Positions 26,463 to 35,623 of a stretch of DNA of 64,000 nucleotides are shown here, in pieces; position 1 is the stretch's first letter; every line of letters starts with the position of its first letter. The notes under the pieces were generated by a model that was not told the DNA's origin, did no database searches, and was given only the letters and a program-made list of their open reading frames with translations. Origin of the DNA: Pseudomonas sp. JUb42 (GTDB taxonomy: Bacteria > Pseudomonadota > Gammaproteobacteria > Pseudomonadales > Pseudomonadaceae); contig NZ_JANUFD010000001.1 in assembly GCF_024807945.1 (NCBI RefSeq), positions 310,001 to 374,000 of the forward strand. The letters run 5' to 3'. The position numbers and the translations under genes were made by a program.

Positions 26463-27320
26463 ATGGCTCGTCCCGTTTACCGCTGGCTCGCCCATTCGCT
26501 CTGGGACCTGATCCCGATTGCCATGGGCCTGGCGCATTTTGCTTTCGTGGTCTGGCTGGTCGCGGCCTTCCACAGCCTGTCGTGGTGGGCCATCGTGCCC
26601 CTGGCACTGCTGTATGCGGTGAGCCTGTCGTGGAGCATCAACAGCATTTCCCACAACCAGATTCACAATGCCTACTTCACCGTGCCGTGGATGAACCGCG
26701 CGTTTGACCTGCTGCTGTCGGTGACCATTGGCTTTTCCCAGACCCTGTATCGCGATATCCACAATCGCCATCACCGCGGCAACTCTGATCTGCCCGACGC
26801 CCAAGGCGAAACCATCGACCCGCTGTCGATCTACAAGCACGGCCGGAACGGCCAGCCGGAAGCACTCTGGAGTTACGTGTTCCTCAGCATGTTCCGCGAC
26901 GACCCCAAGGCGTTCTACGAAGAAATGCAGCGCAAGCGCCCGGCCGATGCGCGTTGGGTCAAGGTGGAGATCTACCTGACCATCGCCTTCTACATCGGCC
27001 TGGCTTTCTATGACTGGCAGGCGGTCCTGCTGCTGTTGCCATTCTGGTATCTGGGCCAGTCGCTGTCGTCGCTCAATGGCTATTACGAACACCTGGGTGG
27101 CAACCCCGAACTGCCGATTGCCTGGGGCGTGAGTTCATACAGCGTGCTGTACAACCTGATCTGGATGAACAACGGCTACCACGCCGAACACCACTACCGG
27201 CCGAAAATGCACTGGACCAGGGTCAAGGCGTTTCATCGGCAGATCCACGAGCAGCAGCGTGAGGCGGGGGTGAAGGTGATGCCGGTGTCCCATGGGTTGG
27301 GGTTTTTGTTGCGCAGGTAA
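26463..27320 (+). CDS. Membrane fatty acid desaturase-like protein
   Basis: A 285-residue membrane di-iron enzyme. The three histidine boxes are visible: HNQIH near residue 65, HNRHH near 100 and HAEHH near 240. Four hydrophobic segments surround them (about residues 15-55, 75-90 and 175-205). Such proteins desaturate or hydroxylate lipid acyl chains with oxygen and an electron donor. It follows the MipA-like gene by 58 bases on the same strand and may share its transcript. The chain length and position attacked cannot be read. Confidence 0.87.
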   Translation: MARPVYRWLAHSLWDLIPIAMGLAHFAFVVWLVAAFHSLSWWAIVPLALLYAVSLSWSINSISHNQIHNAYFTVPWMNRAFDLLLSVTIGFSQTLYRDIHNRHHRGNSDLPDAQGETIDPLSIYKHGRNGQPEALWSYVFLSMFRDDPKAFYEEMQRKRPADARWVKVEIYLTIAFYIGLAFYDWQAVLLLLPFWYLGQSLSSLNGYYEHLGGNPELPIAWGVSSYSVLYNLIWMNNGYHAEHHYRPKMHWTRVKAFHRQIHEQQREAGVKVMPVSHGLGFLLRR

Positions 27321-27343
27321 TCCAACGGCAAGCCTCGTTCTAA

Positions 27344-27437
27344 TGTGGGAGCGAGGCTTGCCCGCGAAAGCTATGTTTCTGACTCAGACGATCTTTCGGA
27401 CGTACTAACCAATTCGCGGGCAAGCCTCGCTCCCACA
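27344..27437. repeat. REP-like paired inverted repeat, GAGCGAGGCTTGCCCGCG type
   Basis: TGTGGGAGCGAGGCTTGCCC and its complement flank a 40-base centre, between two convergent genes. Copies recur at 29297 and 33201. Confidence 0.85.
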
Positions 27438-27450
27438 AAAGCTACTACAG

Positions 27451-27870
27451 CTATCCGTTGTCTCCCTCTGCCAACAGCGCAATCCCGCCAATGATGATCC
27501 ACACCCCCACCCAGTGCAGCCAGCTGATGTGCTCGCCCAGGCCCAGCCAGGAGCCGAGCAGCACGCCGACGAACACCAGCGAACTCAAGGGGAAGGCCAC
27601 GCTCAGGTGGGTGCTGCGCAGGATCAGCATCCAGATCAGGAACGACGCCGCGTAACAGCCCACCGCGACCAATACGGCGGGGGTGGTCAGGGCGGTGATC
27701 AGCCAGTTCAGGCCGAAGTTCATGTTGGTCAGGTCATCGCCGCCCAGCTTCATGGCGATCTGTGCGGTGCTTTCGCTGGTGATCAGCATGGCCCACAGGG
27801 CGACGCTGGTGCTGCGCTTGGCCAGCCAGTTATGGGTGGTGGAAGGGCTCATGATGGATTCTTCGTTCAT
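27451..27870 (-). CDS. Small DMT/SMR-type transporter subunit
   Basis: A 139-residue protein with four predicted membrane helices, the size of an SMR or ArnE/F-type unit. An acidic residue lies in the first helix (ITSESTAQIAMKLGG), where SMR proteins keep their proton-coupling Glu. It follows a second such gene by five bases, so the two probably form a heterodimer. GGAGG upstream of ATG 27870 fixes the start. The ureohydrolase-like gene heads the same unit. Substrate unknown. Confidence 0.8.
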   Translation of the reverse strand: MNEESIMSPSTTHNWLAKRSTSVALWAMLITSESTAQIAMKLGGDDLTNMNFGLNWLITALTTPAVLVAVGCYAASFLIWMLILRSTHLSVAFPLSSLVFVGVLLGSWLGLGEHISWLHWVGVWIIIGGIALLAEGDNG

Positions 27871-27875
27871 TGCAT

Positions 27876-28250
27876 TCAGCCTCCAGTGGCGATGACCAGC
27901 ATGACGCCGCCGGTAATGACCAGCGTGCCCAGCCAGCGGCGGCGGCTGACGGTTTCGCCGAGGACGAGGCGCCCGGCCAGGACCACGCCGCAGTAACTCA
28001 GGCTGGCCGCCGGAAACGCCACGCTCAGCGGAGCGACGGATAACACTTCCAGCCAGACCAGAAACTCGACGATGTAGGCCGCGATACCCGCCCACAGCAG
28101 CGGCGCGGCCATCAGTTGCAGCCAGAAACCGCGCAGGCGAAAGCCGCCGTCCTGCTCGGGCAGGCGATCCAGGCCGAGCTTGAAGGCCAGTTGACCGATC
28201 ACGTCGAGGAGGATGGAAAAAGCGATCAGCAGGATGATGGACAGGCTCAC
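27876..28250 (-). CDS. Small DMT/SMR-type transporter subunit
   Basis: A 124-residue four-helix protein, paired with the next gene. The first helix has Asp in place of the SMR glutamate (LLDVIGQLAFKLG). The fourth helix is LGTLVITGGVMLVIATGG. Its start overlaps the stop of the ureohydrolase-like gene by four bases. The pair resembles the two-gene SMR or ArnEF transporters and could export an amine, guanidine-like compound or lipid-linked sugar; the neighbour favours a small nitrogen compound, as inference. Confidence 0.8.
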   Translation of the reverse strand: MSLSIILLIAFSILLDVIGQLAFKLGLDRLPEQDGGFRLRGFWLQLMAAPLLWAGIAAYIVEFLVWLEVLSVAPLSVAFPAASLSYCGVVLAGRLVLGETVSRRRWLGTLVITGGVMLVIATGG

Positions 28251-29167
28251 GCAAACACCTCTTCGAACAGGTCGATCAAGGCGCCATTGGTGTACGCATT
28301 GCGCAGGATATCCAGCTCGCTCCAGCGTTCGGCCGGGGGCTGATCGGACTTGGCCTCCCAGCGTTTGAGCGGGTTGCTATAGGCCGGTTTGGCGAATTCG
28401 CCACACACATCGACACCAATGACCCGCTTTCTCGCCGCCAGCAGGCACAACGCCTGCAACAGATGGGACAGACGCATGCCGCCCTGATCCCAGTTGGTGG
28501 CGGCGTCTTCGCTGGCCAGCACGTCTTTGTCGATAGTGATCCAGATGGCCTCGGTGGGCAGGCTGTCGATCAACCGGGCGAGAAAGCGCGGCCAGTCCTG
28601 TTCGGCGAGGTTCTTCCAGTGCAGGTGGTTGTCGCGCTGCTGATGGCCGGGACCGTCGCCGATATACCCCCAGACTTTCGACGGCGCGTGCTGCCAGGGA
28701 AACAGCTGCAAGTCGCCGCGCTTCAAGGCACCGAGATTGCCGCCGCGCAACTGCGGGTTATGCAGGTCGTCGCTGCACGGGCCGAGGGTGACGATGCGCT
28801 TGATATTCGGCATCTTCAGCGCCCGGTTGACCCAGGAGCCGCAATGGCGACGGGGCGCCAACTGAACCCAGTCGGGGTGATTGTCGAAGTGGATCAGGGT
28901 CACCGGTTCCGGCAGATCCGCAAGGAAGGCCGGGGTCAGATGGTGATAGTCACCCGAGCCGACAAAGTAGATTTCCGGTCGCTTACCTACGGGCCGGGCG
29001 CGTTGTTGCAGGCGCTGGGCGAAGCGTCGGTAGTTCTTTTCCGTGGACCACAGGCGCAGTTTCGGGCCCAGTTCCAGCAAGTCGATGCGCGTGGCGCGGC
29101 CATCGGCCAGACGCTGCGCGATCGGCGCCTGGGCGGTCAGGCTGTGGTCGAGATCGAGAATGTTCAA
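28247..29167 (-). CDS. Ureohydrolase (arginase/agmatinase-fold) family protein
   Basis: A 306-residue protein with the metal ligands of the arginase fold: His in GSGDYHH, the Asp/His set in HFDNHPDW, and the Asp pair in TIDKDVLASED. The segment ATNWDQGGM follows at the usual place. These binuclear manganese enzymes hydrolyse arginine, agmatine or other guanidino compounds. The sequence departs from well-known arginases and agmatinases, so the substrate may differ. The start is a TTG at 29167, as no ATG exists in the first 150 residues. It heads an operon with two small transporters. Confidence 0.78.
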   Translation of the reverse strand: MNILDLDHSLTAQAPIAQRLADGRATRIDLLELGPKLRLWSTEKNYRRFAQRLQQRARPVGKRPEIYFVGSGDYHHLTPAFLADLPEPVTLIHFDNHPDWVQLAPRRHCGSWVNRALKMPNIKRIVTLGPCSDDLHNPQLRGGNLGALKRGDLQLFPWQHAPSKVWGYIGDGPGHQQRDNHLHWKNLAEQDWPRFLARLIDSLPTEAIWITIDKDVLASEDAATNWDQGGMRLSHLLQALCLLAARKRVIGVDVCGEFAKPAYSNPLKRWEAKSDQPPAERWSELDILRNAYTNGALIDLFEEVFA

Positions 29168-29296
29168 AGGTCGGATTCACCTGTACCAATCCCGCTCAGA
29201 CACCGGCTTTATTGAATATGAAAGCCGGCCGGGCGGGCCTGGAAGGGGTGAATGCAAGGGGTGGGCCAGCCTTTGTATTCAGGCCGAGAGCTGTTC

Positions 29297-29382
29297 GTTG
29301 GAGCGAGGCTTGCCCGCGAAGCTAAAACGCTTGGTGTCTGGCAAACCGCGTTGTTCTCTTCGCGGGCAAGCCTCGTTCCAAC
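29297..29382. repeat. REP-like paired inverted repeat, GAGCGAGGCTTGCCCGCG type
   Basis: GTTGGAGCGAGGCTTGCCCG and its complement enclose a centre of about 40 bases, upstream of the ureohydrolase-like gene and just behind glpM. Confidence 0.8.
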
Positions 29383-29393
29383 AACGTTGACGG

Positions 29394-29729
29394 TTAATGC
29401 AGCCGAACCCAAATGGTCACCAACAACGTCGCGGCCACCAGCCAGGCCACTGCCGCCAGGGCCAGGGAGATTTCCAGGCGCAGGCGATCGACCAGCAGGT
29501 ACAGGGCGGCAAGGTAGACGAAGTAGGGAATGATCGACCACATGCCGAAGACGATGGTGGTCTTCAGGTCGTCCAGGGAGCGGCCCTTGCCGACGATGTA
29601 ATGGGCGATCAGGGCGAAGGTGGGGAAGAGCGGCACCAGCCCTGCGATGTAGTAGTTTTTGGTCTTGGCCAGCATGGCCAGAATGACGACGACGGCGCCG
29701 CCGAGCAGTGCCTTTAAAATCAGATCCAA
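29394..29729 (-). CDS. glpM: GlpM family membrane protein
   Basis: A 111-residue protein of four membrane helices with the family core KTKNYYIAGLVPLFPTFALI, then AHYIVG. GlpM is an inner membrane protein first tied to glycerol-3-phosphate metabolism and alginate production in P. aeruginosa; its molecular role is not settled. In that species it follows glpD, while here it lies 7 kb away, beyond the aau/aat cluster. The start is a TTG at 29729, since no ATG occurs in the N-terminal part. Confidence 0.88.
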   Translation of the reverse strand: MDLILKALLGGAVVVILAMLAKTKNYYIAGLVPLFPTFALIAHYIVGKGRSLDDLKTTIVFGMWSIIPYFVYLAALYLLVDRLRLEISLALAAVAWLVAATLLVTIWVRLH

Positions 29730-29744
29730 GAGAGGCAGCCTCTA

Positions 29745-29816
29745 GTTGCGAGCTTCGAGCTTCGAGCTAAAAGCGATTAAGTGGTGTTTTTTCTTGCAGC
29801 TCGTAGCTCACAGCTG
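29745..29816. repeat. AGCTTCGAGCT-type inverted repeat
   Basis: GCGAGCTTCGAGCTTCGAGC on one side and GCAGCTCGTAGCTCACAGCTG on the other form an imperfect hairpin around an A/T-rich centre. This class of AGCT-rich repeat is distinct from the others in the window. Confidence 0.55.
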
Positions 29817-29820
29817 CCCT

Positions 29821-31152
29821 TCAACCCAGCCCATACTTCTTGACCTTGTCAAACAGGGTGGTCTTGGCCATCCCCAGTTCCTGACTGGCCTGGCTGAGGT
29901 TGCCGCCGCTGCGTTGCAAGGCGTCACCGAGCAGGTTGCGTTCGAAGGCCTCCACCGCTTCGGCAAAGCCCAGGCTGTGGCTTTCGCTGTGGGTGCCGCT
30001 TTTCTTGAAGGCGGGCAGGCCCAGGGCGTAGCGTTCGGCGACGTTGCGCAGTTCACGTACGTTGCCCGGCCAGTCGTGGCCCATGAGTGCTGACATGGTT
30101 TGCGAATCCAGCGGCTGTGGTTCGCGGTCGAAGCGCAGGGACGACAGCTGCAGGAAGTGTTCGAACAGTTGCAGGATATCTTCGCGGCGTTCGCGCAGCG
30201 GTGGCAGTTCCAGAGTCACGACATTGAGCCGGTAGTACAGATCGCTGCGGAACTGGTTGGCGCGGCTGAGTTGATCGAGGTCGGACTTGGTCGCGGCGAT
30301 CACCCGGCAGTCCACGGCCACGCTCTGGTTCGACCCCAGGCGTTCCAGGGTGCGTTCCTGCAAGACCCGCAGCAGCTTGATCTGCAGGTTGATCGGCATG
30401 CTTTCCACTTCATCGAGGAACAGCGTGCCGTTGTGCGCGTGTTCGATCTTGCCGATGCGTCGCTTGCCTGCGCCGGTGAAAGCGTTGGCTTCGTGGCCGA
30501 AGATTTCCGATTCGAACAGGTTCTCCGGCAGGCCGCCGCAATTGAGGGCGACGAACTGTTGGGTGTGGCGGCGGCTGAAGTCATGCAGGCAACGGGCGAC
30601 CAGTTCCTTGCCGGTGCCGGTTTCCCCTTCGATCAGCACGTTGGCCGAGGTGTCGGCGACGTTGGCGATCAGGGCGCGCAGGTTCTGCATGGCCGGGGAG
30701 CGGCCGATGATTTTGCCTTCCAGGGAATCGCGCTCGGCCAGCTGTTTGCGCAGAGCGAAGACTTCCCGGGCCAGCCCGCGTTGCTCCAGGGCGCGGCGGG
30801 TGACGTCTACCAGGCGCTCGGGGGAGAAGGGCTTTTCCATGAAGTCGTAGGCGCCATCGCGCATGGCATTGACCGCCATGGAGATATCGCCGTGGCCGGT
30901 GATCAGTACCACTGGCAGGCTGCGGTCCAGGGCCTTGAGTCGGGTCAGCAGTTCCAGGCCGTCGATGCCCGGCAGGCGGATATCACTGATGACGATGCCG
31001 GCGAAGTTGTCGCCGATGCGGCTCAGGGCCTCTTCGGCGCTGCCCACGCCTTCGCTGTGGATATCTTCCAGGGCAAGGGCCTGTTGGCAGCCGAGCAGGA
31101 CGTGGGGGTCATCTTCGACGATGAGGACGGTTAGCTCGCCGTATTGGCTCAT
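29821..31152 (-). CDS. aauR: Sigma-54-dependent regulator AauR (acidic amino acid uptake)
   Basis: A 443-residue NtrC/DctD-type regulator: receiver domain with Asp in SDIRLPGIDG, AAA+ domain with GETGTGKE, and a Fis-type HTH at the end (LSQASQELGMAKTTLFDKVK). The sigma-54 contact loop reads NAFTGA instead of GAFTGA. With the kinase upstream and the aatJQMP genes beyond, it is the AauR regulator that activates uptake of glutamate and aspartate. The aatJ upstream region here carries both a -24/-12 promoter and an AauR-like TTCGG-N4-CCGA site. Confidence 0.88.
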   Translation of the reverse strand: MSQYGELTVLIVEDDPHVLLGCQQALALEDIHSEGVGSAEEALSRIGDNFAGIVISDIRLPGIDGLELLTRLKALDRSLPVVLITGHGDISMAVNAMRDGAYDFMEKPFSPERLVDVTRRALEQRGLAREVFALRKQLAERDSLEGKIIGRSPAMQNLRALIANVADTSANVLIEGETGTGKELVARCLHDFSRRHTQQFVALNCGGLPENLFESEIFGHEANAFTGAGKRRIGKIEHAHNGTLFLDEVESMPINLQIKLLRVLQERTLERLGSNQSVAVDCRVIAATKSDLDQLSRANQFRSDLYYRLNVVTLELPPLRERREDILQLFEHFLQLSSLRFDREPQPLDSQTMSALMGHDWPGNVRELRNVAERYALGLPAFKKSGTHSESHSLGFAEAVEAFERNLLGDALQRSGGNLSQASQELGMAKTTLFDKVKKYGLG

Positions 31153-31162
31153 AGGATTGCAC

Positions 31163-33082
31163 TCATGTCGGTTCGCCAGTCTGCGGCTCGGATATGGCTT
31201 GGACCAGTGGCAGGCACAGCACGAACGCCGTGCCGCCGCTGGCCGGGTGTTCGGCGCTCAGGCTGCCACCGGCCGCCGCAGCGAGGCTGGCGGACAGGGT
31301 CAGGCCCAGGCCCAGGCCTTGCTCGCCGGGCTTGGTGGTAAAGAAGGGTTCGAACAGGTGCTTGCGCGCTTCGGCGTCGATGCCATGGCCATTGTCGCGT
31401 ACTTGCAGGCGATAGCGGCCGTCGACGATGGCGCCTTCGAGCCACAGTTCCGGCAGCGGTTGGGCCTGCATGGCATCCAGGGCGTTGCCGATCAGGTTGA
31501 CGAGAATCTGCTCCAGGCGCGTCTGGTCGATGCGCAAGGCAAGGTCGGAAAAGTCCTGATGCAGGGTCAGACCAAAGCTTTCCAGGCGTCCGGCGAGCAG
31601 ACCCAGCGCCGCTTCCACGGCCTTGCCCGGCATGGCCTGGCCATGGTCCTTGCCGTCGCCGCGCCGGGCGAAGGCGCGCAGGCTGGCGGTGATACGGCCC
31701 ATGCGGTCGACCAGATCGTTGATCGTGCGCAGGTTGGTGCTGGCGGTATCCAGGGCGCCGCGTTCGATGAAGCGTACGGTGTTGCCGGACAGGGTCCGCA
31801 ATGCCGCCAAAGGTTGATTGAGTTCGTGGGCGATGCTGGTGGACATCTGGCCGATGGCTGCCAGCTTGCCGGCCTGGACCAGTTCGTCCTGGGCGCGGCG
31901 CAAGGTGTCTTCGGCCTGGCGCCGTTCGCGGATCTGCCCCTTGAGGCGTTCGTTGCTGGCGCGCAGGTCGGCGGTGCGCTCGGCGATCTTGCGCTCTAGC
32001 TCATTGTTGGCGGCCTGCAGGGCTTCCCTGGCGGCAAGGCGGGTAGAGAGCACCTTGCGCCGCTCGTTCCAGGCAATCAGCAAAAACGCCACCAGCGCGC
32101 AGGCCACGGCCACCAGCATGCCCTGGCTGCCGGCCTCGCGGCGCAGGTCTTCAAGGGGGGTGAGCAGGGTCAGGTGCCAGGGCGTGTCGCTCAACTGGCG
32201 GGTCTGAGCCAGGTAGCTGACCCTGGTGTGTTCGGTATCAACGCTGGTGTTGGCCGGAAAGGTCAGTTTCTCCGCGCCTTCGGCCAGTGCCTCCCGCTCC
32301 AGTGGCACCAGTTCGTTCAGTGGCCACCAGTAATATTGCAGGCTGCGCGCCAGGCGTTCCTTGATCTCCGGGGTCAGCGGGCGCACCGATTTGAGTTTTC
32401 GCGCCGGATCGCTGGAAAGGATGATGATGCCGTTTTCGTCACTGACGAAGGCTTCCAGACGCGCCCGTTGCCAGCGTTCTTCCAGGGCTTCGAGGCGCAC
32501 CTTGATCACCGCGACGCCGATGATTTTGCCGTGCTCTTCCAGGCCATGGGCCAGGTAGTAACCGGGCTCGCCGGTGGTGCTGCCGATGCCGTAGAAACGA
32601 CCGGGCAGGCCGCGCACGGCGTCCTGAAAGTAGGCGCGGAACGACAGGTCTTCACCCAGATAACTGTCGGCATCGCGCCAGTTGCTGGTGGCCAGTACCC
32701 GGCCGGTGGTGTCCAGCACGTAGATGGCCCGGCTGCGGCTGCGCCGGTTCAGGCCTTCAAGGTAATCGTTGACCTCGCGGCGCAGTTCGGGCGTCGGGTC
32801 CTTGAGCAGCATCGAGACGCTGGATTCCAGCTCCAGGACGCTGGGCAGGTAGGTGTATTTGTTGATTTCACTTTCAAGGGTGCGGGCATGCAGCTCGAGC
32901 TGGCGTTCGCCGTTTTCGCTCAAGGCCTTGATGCCGTTGCGCTCGCTGACCAGATAGGCGGCATAACCCAGCGCGACCATCAGCAGGAGGATCAGCGGCG
33001 GCAGAAACAGGTGGCGTATCAGTCGGGGTTTCACGGCGAGTGATGGCGGCGTGGCGCGATAGAGAGGAGGGTCGCATTTCAT
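31163..33082 (-). CDS. aauS: Sensor histidine kinase AauS
   Basis: A 639-residue DctB-like kinase. A first membrane helix near residues 25-45 and a second near 325-345 enclose a periplasmic sensor of about 280 residues with the layout of a double Cache domain. A coiled coil (about 365-400) leads to the HisKA domain with His in SIAHELNQPLA and the ATPase domain with DNGHGI and GLGLGLTLS. AauS senses acidic amino acids and phosphorylates AauR. The ATG at 33082 is preferred because AGGA lies eight bases before it; the longer open frame to 33175 has no ribosome site. Confidence 0.88.
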   Translation of the reverse strand: MKCDPPLYRATPPSLAVKPRLIRHLFLPPLILLLMVALGYAAYLVSERNGIKALSENGERQLELHARTLESEINKYTYLPSVLELESSVSMLLKDPTPELRREVNDYLEGLNRRSRSRAIYVLDTTGRVLATSNWRDADSYLGEDLSFRAYFQDAVRGLPGRFYGIGSTTGEPGYYLAHGLEEHGKIIGVAVIKVRLEALEERWQRARLEAFVSDENGIIILSSDPARKLKSVRPLTPEIKERLARSLQYYWWPLNELVPLEREALAEGAEKLTFPANTSVDTEHTRVSYLAQTRQLSDTPWHLTLLTPLEDLRREAGSQGMLVAVACALVAFLLIAWNERRKVLSTRLAAREALQAANNELERKIAERTADLRASNERLKGQIRERRQAEDTLRRAQDELVQAGKLAAIGQMSTSIAHELNQPLAALRTLSGNTVRFIERGALDTASTNLRTINDLVDRMGRITASLRAFARRGDGKDHGQAMPGKAVEAALGLLAGRLESFGLTLHQDFSDLALRIDQTRLEQILVNLIGNALDAMQAQPLPELWLEGAIVDGRYRLQVRDNGHGIDAEARKHLFEPFFTTKPGEQGLGLGLTLSASLAAAAGGSLSAEHPASGGTAFVLCLPLVQAISEPQTGEPT

Positions 33083-33200
33083 CACAGTCATCCTGGCCCG
33101 AACAGCGGCCCGTGCAATGCCTTGCACGGACCACCGGGGTGGCAGGCTCTTTCGAGCCGGTGTCTTGTCAAACAAACCACAAACTTACGAAGTTTCGGTG

Positions 33201-33290
33201 TGTTGGAGCGAGGCTTGCCCGCGAAGAACCATGACGGGGTACATCTGAATGACCTCGTTGGTCTTTTCGCGGGCAAGCCTCGCTCCCACA
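33201..33290. repeat. REP-like paired inverted repeat, GAGCGAGGCTTGCCCGCG type
   Basis: GGAGCGAGGCTTGCCCGCGA and its complement flank a 45-base centre. It sits between the aatP end and the aauS start and may end or attenuate the aat transcript. Confidence 0.85.
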
Positions 33291-33292
33291 GA

Positions 33293-34027
33293 TCAGTGCT
33301 GCAGGATCTTGGCGAGGAACTGCTGGGCGCGTTCGGAACGTGCGCTGACGTCACCGAAGAACTCTTCCTTGGCGCAGTCTTCGACGATCTGGCCCTTGTC
33401 CATAAAGATCACGCGGTTGGCCACTTTGCGGGCAAAGCCCATTTCGTGGGTCACGCACATCATGGTCATGCCTTCATGGGCCAGCTGGACCATGACATCG
33501 AGTACTTCATTGACCATTTCCGGGTCCAGAGCCGAGGTCGGTTCGTCGAACAGCATGACTACCGGGTCCATCGCCAGGGCACGGGCAATAGCGACGCGCT
33601 GCTGCTGACCTCCGGACAGTTGGCCTGGATGCTTGTGGGCATGGGCTGACAGGCCGACGCGGTCGAGCAGTTTCAGGCCCTTCTCGGTGGCTTCGGCCTT
33701 GCTGCGGCCCAGCACCTTGATCTGCGCGATGGTCAGGTTCTCGACGATGGACAGGTGCGGGAACAGTTCGAAGTGCTGGAACACCATGCCGACGCGCGAG
33801 CGCAGTTTCGGCAGGTTGGTCTTTGGGTCGGCGATGGAGGTGCCGTCGACCACAATGTCACCCTTCTGGAAGGGTTCCAGGGCGTTGACGCACTTGATCA
33901 GGGTCGACTTACCCGAGCCGGACGGCCCGCAGACCACGACCACTTCACCCTTGGCGACTTCGGTGCTGCAATCGGTCAGCACCTGAAAATCCCCGTACCA
34001 CTTGTTTACGTTCTTGATGGAAATCAT
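33293..34027 (-). CDS. aatP: Glutamate/aspartate ABC transporter ATPase
   Basis: A 244-residue ABC ATPase: Walker [11 protein letters not shown]-loop [11 protein letters not shown], signature LSGGQQQRV, Walker [14 protein letters not shown] and the switch His in CVTHEMGFA. It powers import of acidic amino acids together with AatQ, AatM and the binding protein AatJ (GltL in E. coli naming). The ATG overlaps the aatM stop (ATGA). Confidence 0.93.
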   Translation of the reverse strand: MISIKNVNKWYGDFQVLTDCSTEVAKGEVVVVCGPSGSGKSTLIKCVNALEPFQKGDIVVDGTSIADPKTNLPKLRSRVGMVFQHFELFPHLSIVENLTIAQIKVLGRSKAEATEKGLKLLDRVGLSAHAHKHPGQLSGGQQQRVAIARALAMDPVVMLFDEPTSALDPEMVNEVLDVMVQLAHEGMTMMCVTHEMGFARKVANRVIFMDKGQIVEDCAKEEFFGDVSARSERAQQFLAKILQH

Positions 34028-34689
34028 ACGGCGAACCTTTTTTGCAGACGCTTCACCAGCACCGAGGCGGCAAAGCTGATCGTGAAATACACAAGACCCG
34101 CGATGATCAGGAACTCATTGGAACGACCAATGATGTCGCCACTGGAGCGCGCGGAATTGAGGAAGTCCACCAACCCGACCGTGTACACCAGGGAGGTGTC
34201 CTGGAACAGGATGATGCTTTGCTGCAGCAGCAGCGGGGTCATCTTGCGGAAGGCCTGGGGCAGGATGATCAGGCGCATCATCTGGCCGTAGGTCATGCCC
34301 AGGGCCTGGGCGGCGCCCATCTGGCCACGGGAGATCGACTGCACGCCGGCACGGACGATTTCGCAGAAATACGCTGCCTCGAACATCATGAAGGCCACGA
34401 CGCAGGAGGTGAACGCACCAATCGGCGTGTCCTGCCCGGTGATCCAGCGCAGCACGAACGGCACCGCCAGGTAGAACCAGGTGATGACCAGCAGCAACGG
34501 GATCGAACGGAAGTAGTTGACGTAGGCACCGGCGATATTGGCCAGCAGCTTGTTCGACGACAAGCGCATCAACGCCAGCAGGGTGCCGATGACGATACCG
34601 CCGACGACGCCCATGACCATCAGTTGCAGGGTCATGACCATGCCGTTCCACAGGCCCGGGATGGCCGGAACGATTCCACTGAAGTCCAT
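34024..34689 (-). CDS. aatM: Glutamate/aspartate ABC transporter permease
   Basis: A 221-residue permease of the polar amino acid type with five membrane helices. The EAA-type loop is visible in [20 protein letters not shown]. It is one half of the membrane channel; AatQ is the other half (GltK in E. coli naming). Its start codon shares bases with the stop of aatQ, so production of the two subunits is coupled. Confidence 0.92.
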   Translation of the reverse strand: MDFSGIVPAIPGLWNGMVMTLQLMVMGVVGGIVIGTLLALMRLSSNKLLANIAGAYVNYFRSIPLLLVITWFYLAVPFVLRWITGQDTPIGAFTSCVVAFMMFEAAYFCEIVRAGVQSISRGQMGAAQALGMTYGQMMRLIILPQAFRKMTPLLLQQSIILFQDTSLVYTVGLVDFLNSARSSGDIIGRSNEFLIIAGLVYFTISFAASVLVKRLQKRFAV

Positions 34690-35435
34690 TATTTACCTCC
34701 CACGGAGATCAGTCCGGGCACGGCAACTTTCTTCTCGACCAGGCGCATGAGCAGCATCAGGCTCATGTTCAGGGTGAAGTAGATCAGGGTCGCCAGGGTG
34801 AAGGCTTCGAACAGGTTCGCGGAAAACTCGGCGGTCTGTTTGGTCTGCGCCAGCAACTCCATCAGGCCGATCAACGAAGCCACGGATGAGTTCTTGAACA
34901 CGTTGAGGAATTCGGAGGTAAGCGGCGGAATGATGATCCGGTACGCTTGCGGCAACAGCACGTTCCAGTAGATCTGCGGCAGTTTGAAACCCATGGCGCG
35001 GGCAGCGGCTTCCTGGCCGCGTGGCAGCGCCTGGATACCGGTACGCACCTGCTCGCAGACGCGAGCGGCGGTGAACAGGCCAAGGCACACGACCACGCTC
35101 AGGAAGGCTGAGGTCGTCGGGTTGAGGTCCTGTTTGTACCACTCCTGAATGTGCTCGGGCAGCAGGTCCGGTACCAGGAAGTACCAGATGAACAGCTGTA
35201 CCAGCAGCGGCACATTGCGGAAGATTTCTACATAGACGGTAGCAATGCCCGACACCCAGCGATTGGGCACCGTGCGCATGACACCGAGTACCGAACCCAG
35301 CGACAGTGCGACGAGCCAGGCGACGATGGAAATGGCGATAGTCCAGCCAAGGCCCGACACATACCAGTCAAGGTAGGTTTCGCTGCCAACGCCAGTGGAC
35401 TTGAAGAACACGCCCCAGTCCCAGTTGTAATTCAT
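34689..35435 (-). CDS. aatQ: Glutamate/aspartate ABC transporter permease
   Basis: A 248-residue permease with the EAA-type loop RGQEAAARAMGFKLPQIYWN and several membrane helices from residue 25 on. It pairs with AatM (GltJ in E. coli naming). The start is the ATG giving MNYNWDWGVFFK at 35435, which follows GGGGAG; the upstream extension is not conserved in type. About 190 bases separate it from aatJ, enough for a processing or attenuation point that would give more binding protein than permease. Confidence 0.92.
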   Translation of the reverse strand: MNYNWDWGVFFKSTGVGSETYLDWYVSGLGWTIAISIVAWLVALSLGSVLGVMRTVPNRWVSGIATVYVEIFRNVPLLVQLFIWYFLVPDLLPEHIQEWYKQDLNPTTSAFLSVVVCLGLFTAARVCEQVRTGIQALPRGQEAAARAMGFKLPQIYWNVLLPQAYRIIIPPLTSEFLNVFKNSSVASLIGLMELLAQTKQTAEFSANLFEAFTLATLIYFTLNMSLMLLMRLVEKKVAVPGLISVGGK

Positions 35436-35623
35436 CAGGGTCTCCCCTCTGATCGATCGAAATGCATGCACCCGTTCGCACGAATCCCTTCGGGCTGTTG
35501 CGTTCGCCAAACCTGCCCAGGCTTCCGGCCGGGCATGACAACGTTGGCGTCACTTGAGTGGTAAGCGCCGCCGGGGCAGGTGGTGCCCCGGTGGCGGTCA
35601 GGCCGTCACGGTTGTGGCAAGCC

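Noticed and set aside
27451..28254. 267-codon version of the small transporter
   Set aside because: The N-terminal half is a frame-shifted shadow of the preceding transporter; GGAGG and ATG 27870 give a normal 139-residue protein.
27876..29167. Guanidine riboswitch before the ureohydrolase gene
   Set aside because: No conserved guanidine riboswitch core could be seen in the short gap; the upstream space is mainly a REP-like repeat.
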